From positions 1 through 51,152 of the forward strand of contig JAEUKX010000043.1 of assembly GCA_016794025.1 (NCBI GenBank): DNA of 51,152 nucleotides, in the 5' to 3' direction. Source of the DNA: Rhodospirillales bacterium (GTDB lineage: Bacteria > Pseudomonadota > Alphaproteobacteria > CACIAM-22H2). Shown in pieces: positions 43,932-51,152 of this stretch; positions within the stretch are counted from its first letter, which is position 1, and each line of letters begins with the position of its first letter. Under the pieces are notes generated by a model. The model did not search any database and had not been told where the DNA came from. It saw only the letters and a program-made list of their open reading frames with translations. The position numbers were made by a program, and so were the translations under genes.

Positions 43932-45134
43932 TTAGGGCAGCGCGCGGCCACCCCGGCGGGATGCAAGCAGGTTCCGGATCTCGTCTGCCAGAGCCGGTGC
44001 CACCAGAGCCGAGACGCGCTGCGAGCCCGGATCGCTGAAATGCAGTCCGTCATAGAGCTGGCGCCGGTCCCAGCTTTCGGCAGCAAGGTCGATCAGCCCG
44101 GCACCCCCAGCCGCCGCCACCTGCCGCACGATCGCGTTGAAGTAGGCGTGGGTGGAGTCGAACGACTCGGCCGAGAAGCCCCCGCGCTTCAGCAGATCGT
44201 CGGCGAGGTAGTTTCCGGCATCGGCGCCGGTCCGCACGCGCGCGTCGCCGGCCAAGGTCACCTGCGTCATCAGGACCGGCCGGATGTTCCAGGCGCGCGA
44301 CGTCTCGACGAACTGGGTCAGCGAAGCCCGGTACTGTCGCGCCCATTCCTCGACGCCCGTGCCGTTCGCGGCGGCAGTCTGCGCGTTCGCGCGACCATAG
44401 CCGAGGATCGGCGCGAGCAGATCGATCAGCCGCCGCATCCCCTCGCGCGCGACGCGGTACGTGTACCCGAACGTCGCGTCCCGGATCAGCCGGACGCCGG
44501 CCGTGATTCCCCTGTCGACCGGCCGCACGATCCCGAATATCTCGTCGTCCGCCCAGTAGCTGCCGAGGCGGCTGAGAATCCCGATATCGTTCGTGTTCTC
44601 CATGAGCACGACGATGTCGGGCCGCAGGGCCAACAGCTTGGACTGGAGCACCGCGAGAAGGTGCTGGGTGTTGTTGCCGGAGCGGGCCGCGTTGATCGTG
44701 TTGACCTTGATCCCGAGCTGCCGTTCGATCTCGCGGCCCACCAGGAACGGGAAGCGGTTTTCGGGCAACACGAAAAGGCATTCGGTCGTCGATCCGCCGA
44801 GAAACGCGATTGTCACGTCGGGATCGCGGTGGACGCGGCCGGGCTCGATGAAGCCGTGTTCATCCGTCCGGACCGGATAGATGTCGGCAACGATGTCGCC
44901 CGACAGCCGTCGCGCCGGCGGCGGAACGAACCGGAGCGTCGCGTTGGGCGGATATTCGCGCAGCTGCACGTCCCGCGCGGGGATCAGCGGGCGCGGATCG
45001 TCCACGAGCGATGCGCCGAGCCCGGTGAACCGCAGCAGCAGTTCGAATCCTGCAAGGACGACTACCGCCAGCACGAGGCCGATGCCGATTGCGGCCGTGA
45101 TCCGGCGCTTCTCGAAGCGATTTGCGTTCTGCAC
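43932..45134 (-). CDS. Membrane-anchored SGNH/GDSL-like hydrolase
   Basis: A 400-residue protein with one N-terminal transmembrane anchor (about residues 13-35) and a periplasmic SGNH hydrolase domain. Block I serine lies in FLGGSTTECLF, the block III-like Asn in NAARSGNNTQH, and the catalytic Asp-His in DGLHFSDPGSQ. Similar proteins are esterases acting on polysaccharides or peptidoglycan. The substrate is unknown. It is upstream of ygiB by 79 bases and downstream of uppP by 65. Confidence 0.85.
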   Translation of the reverse strand: MQNANRFEKRRITAAIGIGLVLAVVVLAGFELLLRFTGLGASLVDDPRPLIPARDVQLREYPPNATLRFVPPPARRLSGDIVADIYPVRTDEHGFIEPGRVHRDPDVTIAFLGGSTTECLFVLPENRFPFLVGREIERQLGIKVNTINAARSGNNTQHLLAVLQSKLLALRPDIVVLMENTNDIGILSRLGSYWADDEIFGIVRPVDRGITAGVRLIRDATFGYTYRVAREGMRRLIDLLAPILGYGRANAQTAAANGTGVEEWARQYRASLTQFVETSRAWNIRPVLMTQVTLAGDARVRTGADAGNYLADDLLKRGGFSAESFDSTHAYFNAIVRQVAAAGGAGLIDLAAESWDRRQLYDGLHFSDPGSQRVSALVAPALADEIRNLLASRRGGRALP

Positions 45135-45199
45135 GTCGATCCGCTGCGGTTGTGGCGTCGCCGCCTACTATTCTCCGCGCGTGCGCCGATTGCAATGCG

Positions 45200-46006
45200 T
45201 CAGCGCGCGAACGCCAGCGCCGCCAGCGCCACGCCCCCCACCGCGATCCGGTACCACGCGAACGGCACGAAGCCGTGGCGCTGGACGAAACCCACGAGCG
45301 TGCGCACGACCGCCAGCGCCGCGAAGAACGCCACGGCGAAGCCCACGGCAATGAGCGTGTAGTCGCCCTCGCCCAGCACCGCGCGGTTCTTGTAGAGGTC
45401 GTAGACCGTCGCTCCCAGCATCGTGGGAATGGCGAGGAAGAACGAGAATTCCGTCGCCGTCTTCCGGTCCACGCCCAGCAGCAGCGCCCCCATGATCGTG
45501 GCGCCCGAACGCGACACGCCGGGGATCATCGCCACCACCTGGCAGGCCCCGACCTTCAGCGCCGTCATCGGCGTCATGGCGTCGATCTCGTGCGTGTCGG
45601 CACGCGGCAGGTTGCGCTCGATCCACAATATCGCGACGCCGCCCGCGACGAGCGCCACCGAAACGACCCACGGATTGAACAGCACGCCCTTGATGAAGCC
45701 GTGGAGCGTGGCGCCGAGCACCAGCGCCGGGATGAAGGCGATCGTCACGTTCGCCGCGAAGCGCCGGTCGGCCGCGTTCGAGAACAGCCCCAGCGCCACG
45801 CCGAACAGTTTCGCGCGGTAGACCCACAGGATCGCGAGGATCGCGCCGAGCTGGATCACCACCTCGAACGTCCGGCCGGGCGGGCCCTGGAAGCCGAGAA
45901 GCTCGTCGCCGAGCAGCAGGTGGCCCGTCGAGGAGACGGGCAGGAATTCCGTGAGCCCTTCGACGAGGCCGAGCAGGGCCGCGTCGCCGTAAACGCCAAG
46001 CGCCAT
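45200..46006 (-). CDS. uppP: Undecaprenyl-diphosphatase
   Basis: A 268-residue integral membrane protein (BacA family) that recycles undecaprenyl diphosphate for peptidoglycan synthesis and confers bacitracin tolerance. Signature motifs GLVEGLTEFLPVSSTGHL near the N-terminus and PGVSRSGATIMGALL with EFSFFLAIPTMLGA are intact. It lies 25 bases after tldD on the same strand. Confidence 0.96.
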   Translation of the reverse strand: MALGVYGDAALLGLVEGLTEFLPVSSTGHLLLGDELLGFQGPPGRTFEVVIQLGAILAILWVYRAKLFGVALGLFSNAADRRFAANVTIAFIPALVLGATLHGFIKGVLFNPWVVSVALVAGGVAILWIERNLPRADTHEIDAMTPMTALKVGACQVVAMIPGVSRSGATIMGALLLGVDRKTATEFSFFLAIPTMLGATVYDLYKNRAVLGEGDYTLIAVGFAVAFFAALAVVRTLVGFVQRHGFVPFAWYRIAVGGVALAALAFAR

Positions 46007-46031
46007 CGTTGCTTCTTTCCGTCCGGATCGT

Positions 46032-47465
46032 TCAGGCGGCCGTGCCGCCGACCGTGAGATTGTCGATGAGGAGCGTGGGCTGGCCCACGCCCACGGGCAC
46101 GCCCTGGCCGTCCTTGCCGCACGTGCCCACGCCGGGGTCGAGCTTCATGTCGTTGCCGACCATCTTGACCTTGGTGAGCGAGTCCGGCCCGTTGCCGATC
46201 AGCATCGCGCCCTTGACCGCGGGGCCCACCTTGCCGTCCTCGATGAGATACGCCTCGGCCGCGTTGAAGACGAACTTGCCCGACGTGATGTCGACCTGCC
46301 CGCCGCCGAAATTGACGGCGTAGAGCCCTTTCCTGACCGAGCGGATGATCTCCTCGGGCGTGTGGCTGCCTGCGGCCATCACGGTGTTGGTCATGCGCGG
46401 CATGGGATGGTGGGCAAAACTCTCGCGCCGTCCGTTGCCGGTGGGCTTCATGCCCATGAGCCGCGCGTTCTGCCGGTCCTGCATGTAGCCCACGAGGATG
46501 CCGTCCTCGATCAGCACGGTGCGCTGGCTGGGCGTGCCCTCGTCGTCGACGGTCAGCGAGCCGCGCCGGTCGGGAAGCGTGCCGTCGTCCACGACCGTCA
46601 CGCCGGGCGAGGCCACGCGCTGGCCCATCAGCCCTGCGAAGGCCGAGGTCTTCTTGCGGTTGAAGTCGCCTTCGAGGCCGTGGCCGATCGCCTCGTGCAG
46701 CAGGATGCCGGGCCAGCCGGGGCCGAGCACGACCTGCATCTCGCCAGCAGGTGCGGGCACCGAGCCCAGATTGACGAGCGCCTGGCGCACCGCTTCGTCC
46801 ACGCCGCGCTTCCAGTTGGCCGGGTCGACGACGCTCTCGAAGCGGAAGCGGCCGCCCCAGCCGTGCGAACCGGTCTCCTGCCGGTCGCCGTCCCCCACGA
46901 CGACGGCGACGTTGAGGCGCACGAGCGGGCGGATGTCCGCGATGCGCTCGCCGTCGGCGCGCAGGATCTGCACGGCCTGCCATTCGCCGGCGATCGAGCA
47001 CATGACCTGCCGCACGCGGGCATCCTTCGCGCGTGCGTAGGCGTCGATCTCGGCCAGCAGCTTCGCCTTTTCGGCGAAGCCCATCAGTTCGAGCGGGTTC
47101 TCGTCGGAATAGAGGCGCGCGTTGGTGCCCGCCGGGCCCGCGGCGGCCGTGCCGCCGTGGCCGGCATGCACGGCCGAAACCGTGCGCGCGGCGCGCGCGA
47201 TGGCGTCGTGGCCGAGGTCGGAGGCGTGCGCATAGGCGGCCGTGTCGCCCGAAACCGCGCGCAGCCCGAAGCCCTGCGAGGTGTCGAACGAGGCGCCCTT
47301 GAGCTTGCCGTCATCCCACGAAAGGCTTTCCGACTGGCGGTATTCGAGGAACAGCTCGCCGTCGTCGGCCCCCTTGAGCGCGTCCTCCACCTGGCGCTGG
47401 GCTTTCGCAAGGTCGAGGCCGGCCTGGGCGAAGAACAGCGCGTCGGTGCGGGCAAGATGGCTCAT
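46032..47465 (-). CDS. tldD: Metalloprotease TldD
   Basis: A 477-residue zinc protease, the catalytic half of TldD-TldE. The zinc motif HEAIGH (257-262) lies in GILLHEAIGHGLEGDF. N- and C-terminal family regions (MVGNDMKLDPGVGTCGKDGQ) are complete. Its partner PmbA/TldE is encoded at 31650-32993. No recognised modified-peptide cluster lies beside it, so a general proteolytic or unknown maturation role is likely. Confidence 0.95.
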   Translation of the reverse strand: MSHLARTDALFFAQAGLDLAKAQRQVEDALKGADDGELFLEYRQSESLSWDDGKLKGASFDTSQGFGLRAVSGDTAAYAHASDLGHDAIARAARTVSAVHAGHGGTAAAGPAGTNARLYSDENPLELMGFAEKAKLLAEIDAYARAKDARVRQVMCSIAGEWQAVQILRADGERIADIRPLVRLNVAVVVGDGDRQETGSHGWGGRFRFESVVDPANWKRGVDEAVRQALVNLGSVPAPAGEMQVVLGPGWPGILLHEAIGHGLEGDFNRKKTSAFAGLMGQRVASPGVTVVDDGTLPDRRGSLTVDDEGTPSQRTVLIEDGILVGYMQDRQNARLMGMKPTGNGRRESFAHHPMPRMTNTVMAAGSHTPEEIIRSVRKGLYAVNFGGGQVDITSGKFVFNAAEAYLIEDGKVGPAVKGAMLIGNGPDSLTKVKMVGNDMKLDPGVGTCGKDGQGVPVGVGQPTLLIDNLTVGGTAA

Positions 47466-47586
47466 GTCGGCGGGACTCCGGAAAGGGGCGAAGGGAATTT
47501 AGGCGCTCGGCCGCCCGATTCCAATCGTGGCCGCACGCGCGGCGGCCATGTAGTCTTTCGCGCACCGGCAAGGCGGAATTGCGGCG

Positions 47587-48906
47587 ATGGCGGAGACGAA
47601 GGCAAAGGCGATGCGCGAGCATCCCCAGCGCGTGGCGCTGGTGAACGAGGTGCATGCGCGCCCGTTCCTGGCCGTGGCCGCGCCCGAACGCGCCAGCCAT
47701 CTCGCGATGACCACGGGCGAGCAGGGGGCTTCGGCCGACCGCGCGCATCTCGTCGTGCTGTGCGAGCGCTACGGCATCGCGCATCCGCCGCCGGGGGCCA
47801 ACCATTTCGTGGCCGAGCTCGACGGCTACCGCCTCAAATGGGAGCGCCACACCGAATTCTGCACCTGGACCTTCCTCAAGGGCGGCGCCTTCGGCACGCC
47901 CTTCGCGCAGAACGCCATCGATCTGGCGCCGGCCGACTGGGTCGCCGCCATTCCGGGCGAGCGGATCGTCGCGGTGCACGTGGTGCTGCTGGCGCGCGAG
48001 CGGACCGCCCCCGATGTGGCCGAGCTCGCCGCCTGGCTGCATGCCGACTATCTGGTGGGCAGCACGATGGCCGGCGGACGCGCGCTTGCGTGGACCGATT
48101 TCCGCCTGCATGCCGACGGCTTCGGGCGCATCGTCGTCCATGACCGGGGGCTGGGCGAGCGGCAATGCGGCCGCGTGATCCAGCGCCTGCTGGAGATCGA
48201 GACCTACCGCACGATGGCGATGCTTGCACTTCCCGTCGCGCGCGACGTGGGCCCGCGCGTCACCTCGGTCGATGCCGACCTGCTGGGGATCATGGACGCC
48301 ATGCAGGCGGCCGCGGGCATCGGCGAGCAGCGCGCCCTGCTCGACCGCCTGACGGCGCTTTCGGCCGAGATCGAGCGGGCGACGGCCGCCTCGGCCTACC
48401 GGTTCGGGGCGGCGCGCGCCTATGCCGAACTTGTGGCCAAGCGCGTGGCCGAGCTGCGCGAGGAACGCATCGAGGGCCTGCAGACCTACCGCGAGTTCAT
48501 GGACCGGCGTTTCGAGCCCGCGCTGCGGACGTGCGAATCGACTGCTGACCGGCTGGCGCGCATGTCCCAGCGCCTGACGCGCGCGGGCGCGCTGCTGCGC
48601 ACGCGCGTCGATCTTGCCGTCGAGGCGCAGAACCAGTCGCTCCTCGCCTCGATGGACCGGCGCGCGCATCTGCAGCTGCGCCTGCAGGAAACCGTCGAGG
48701 GCCTGTCGGTCGCGGCGATCACGTACTACATGGTCGGACTCGTGGCCTATGCCGTGCGCGCGCTCGACGCCGCGGGCCTGCATATCGACAAGGACATCGC
48801 CACCGGGGTGGCCATCCCGGTCGTGGCGCTGGCGGTCTGGCTGGGGCTGCGCCGCTTCCGCCGGTCGCTCCAGCGGGCCGACAGGCCGGGCGCAGGCGAC
48901 CGGTAG
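47587..48906 (+). CDS. DUF3422 family membrane protein
   Basis: A 439-residue protein. The N-terminal REHPQRVALVNEVHARPF motif defines DUF3422. A long helical middle (about 220-370) is followed by two C-terminal transmembrane helices (YYMVGLVAYAVRAL and VAIPVVALAVWLGL). The family is common in proteobacteria and unstudied. It is divergent from tldD (121 bases) and upstream of the cytochrome oxidase operon, separated by 251 bases with an FNR-type site. Confidence 0.9.
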   Translation: MAETKAKAMREHPQRVALVNEVHARPFLAVAAPERASHLAMTTGEQGASADRAHLVVLCERYGIAHPPPGANHFVAELDGYRLKWERHTEFCTWTFLKGGAFGTPFAQNAIDLAPADWVAAIPGERIVAVHVVLLARERTAPDVAELAAWLHADYLVGSTMAGGRALAWTDFRLHADGFGRIVVHDRGLGERQCGRVIQRLLEIETYRTMAMLALPVARDVGPRVTSVDADLLGIMDAMQAAAGIGEQRALLDRLTALSAEIERATAASAYRFGAARAYAELVAKRVAELREERIEGLQTYREFMDRRFEPALRTCESTADRLARMSQRLTRAGALLRTRVDLAVEAQNQSLLASMDRRAHLQLRLQETVEGLSVAAITYYMVGLVAYAVRALDAAGLHIDKDIATGVAIPVVALAVWLGLRRFRRSLQRADRPGAGDR

Positions 48907-48940
48907 CCCGGTGCGGCAAACGGCCGCAGATCTGCCATAG

Positions 48941-48954
48941 TTGATCCAGATCAA
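48941..48954. promoter_or_regulatory. FNR/FixK-type binding site upstream of coxB
   Basis: TTGATCCAGATCAA matches TTGAT-N4-ATCAA exactly. It lies 204 bases before the coxB start and 35 bases after the DUF3422 stop. FNR/FixK regulators use this site to switch oxidases with oxygen level; coxB is the only reasonable target. Confidence 0.7.
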
Positions 48955-49157
48955 AAGGTTAAAGGGTGGGGCCCGAGGCGGCGGCCAACCCCGGCGAGAA
49001 GGGCAGGGAGGCCCGTGAAGGGCGGCGGTTGAGTGCAGCCAGCCCCTTCGTGTAGCTTGCGATTCCGCCCCCGCAAGAGGGCGTTCGAAACCCTCCGTTC
49101 CCCGTCGCGCCGGTGCCCCGTCGCGCCCGGAAGCGCGATCGAAACCATAGGCAGGAC

Positions 49158-50048
49158 ATGCTCACGAACGTATCCGTCCGCAACTGCACGGCGCTCGCCG
49201 TCACGTTCCTTGCGGTGATGGCAGTGCTGGTCTTCGGCGCCACGCCCGCCGCGGCGATCCAGCCCGAGCCCTGGCAGCTCGGCTTCCAGCCCGCGGCCTC
49301 GCCGGTGAAGGAATATATCGGCTGGTTCCACAACATCCTGCTCGTGGTCATCACGCTCATCACGGTGTTCGTGCTGGCGCTGCTGCTCTACACGATCGTG
49401 CGCTTCCGCGCCGCGGCCAACCCCACGCCCTCGCGCACCACGCACAACACGCTGCTCGAGATCGTGTGGACCGGCGTGCCGGTGCTGGCGCTGGTGCTGA
49501 TCGCGATCCCGTCGATCCACCTCATCCGCGTTTCGGACAAGGCGCCGGAAGCGGACTTCACGCTGAAGGTGACCGGCCACCAGTGGTACTGGAGCTACGG
49601 CTACCCCGACCACGGCGAGTTCGAGTACGACAGCTATATCGTCCAGGACGCCGACCTGAAGCCGGGCCAGACGCGCCTGCTCGACGTCGACAACCGCGTG
49701 GTCGTGCCGGTGGGCGCCACCGTGCGCGTGCTGATCGCGGGCACCGACGTGATCCACTCCTGGTTCATCCCCTCGCTCGGCGTGCAGAAGTACGCGATGC
49801 CCGGCCGCCTGAACGAGACGTGGTTCAAGGCCGACAAGGCGGGCGTGTTCTACGGCCAGTGCAACCAGATCTGCGGCGTCAACCACGGCTACATGCCCAT
49901 CGCGGTCGAGGCGGTCGACAAGGCCACGTTCGACCGTTGGGTGGGCGAGGCCAAGAAGCGCTTCGCCGACGGCGGCCAGGCGCCGCTTTCGGTGGCCGAG
50001 GTCCAGGCGCTTGCCGCGCCGGCCGTCGCCCAGAACGTCTCCAAGTAA
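49158..50048 (+). CDS. coxB: Cytochrome c oxidase subunit II
   Basis: A 296-residue subunit that accepts electrons from cytochrome c. A signal peptide is followed by two transmembrane helices (about 52-75 and 95-115), then the cupredoxin domain. CuA ligands are visible in HSWFIP and GQCNQICGVNHGYMPI (C-x3-C-x3-H-x2-M), and QWYWSYGYPDHGEFEYDSY is typical. ATG 49158 fits the signal peptide. Subunit I follows after 24 bases. Confidence 0.96.
   Translation: MLTNVSVRNCTALAVTFLAVMAVLVFGATPAAAIQPEPWQLGFQPAASPVKEYIGWFHNILLVVITLITVFVLALLLYTIVRFRAAANPTPSRTTHNTLLEIVWTGVPVLALVLIAIPSIHLIRVSDKAPEADFTLKVTGHQWYWSYGYPDHGEFEYDSYIVQDADLKPGQTRLLDVDNRVVVPVGATVRVLIAGTDVIHSWFIPSLGVQKYAMPGRLNETWFKADKAGVFYGQCNQICGVNHGYMPIAVEAVDKATFDRWVGEAKKRFADGGQAPLSVAEVQALAAPAVAQNVSK

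Positions 50049-51152
<1,104 letters not shown>

Overview
The window is a dense, very GC-rich chromosomal stretch of an alphaproteobacterium, probably Rhodospirillales-like. This rests on gene content and order: argH-lptM-lysA next to a TIGR02302/DUF4175 gene, an MJ0042/DUF3426 gene divergent from ftsEX, plant-type gshA beside rsmE, DUF3422, ubiA/ubiD and an aa3-type oxidase operon. Almost all of it is housekeeping. Genes are tightly packed, with nine ATGA/GTGA four-base start-stop overlaps and several convergent genes ending on the same bases. No tRNA, rRNA, CRISPR array, intact insertion sequence or integrase was seen. No gene-free stretch exceeds 300 bases; the longest are about 250 bases, before fusA and before coxB.

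Layout. 1-5502 (minus): DUF4175 envelope protein (cut by the window edge), lysA, LptM-like lipoprotein, argH. 5522-7040: thioredoxin-like lipid- or membrane-associated protein and a zinc-finger DUF3426 membrane protein, convergent. 7217-13143 (plus): ftsE, ftsX, a GmhB-like phosphatase, YdcF, plsC, a membrane cyclase combining a cytochrome-b-like domain, a [2Fe-2S] domain and a class III cyclase domain, then a CBS-BON protein. 13140-15908 (minus): acetyltransferase, LytM/M23 peptidase, xseA. 15972-22411: purD, MBL hydrolase, tadA (minus), glutamine amidotransferase, rluB, MaoC, rsmD, iron-type alcohol dehydrogenase. 22413-25741 (minus): acetyltransferase and XRE-cupin regulator (one operon with a clear operator), gshA, rsmE. 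25759-32993: ubiA, methyltransferase, cysteine-cluster protein, 2OG oxygenase (minus), ubiD, bactofilin-like membrane protein, pmbA. 33004-35914: lipid kinase, LpxH-like phosphatase and glycosyltransferase, an envelope-lipid group. 35919-39501: small proteins and a stand-alone fusA. 42127-47465 (minus): ygiC-like, ygiB-like, SGNH hydrolase, uppP, tldD. 47587-51152: DUF3422, coxB, coxA (cut by the window edge).

The one clearly accessory island is a two-gene cassette at 39643-42048, just after the fusA terminator. The first gene encodes a multidomain protein with a peptidoglycan-binding-like N-terminus, a low-complexity linker and a lower-GC C-terminal domain. The second encodes a soluble Trp-rich protein starting 6 bases later. 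The cassette has its own promoter and is bracketed by two copies of one 26-base hairpin sequence. I infer a polymorphic effector/immunity pair; this is the best candidate for an undescribed system.

Other signals: a palindromic (REP/MITE-like) element at 28194-28289 inside a 17-base direct repeat, and a related element at 30610-30692 lying in the start region of the next gene; a perfect FNR/FixK-type site upstream of coxB; a 14+14 base operator over the start codon of the XRE regulator; and several promoters whose -10 element sits only 6-9 bases from the start codon, suggesting leaderless messages.
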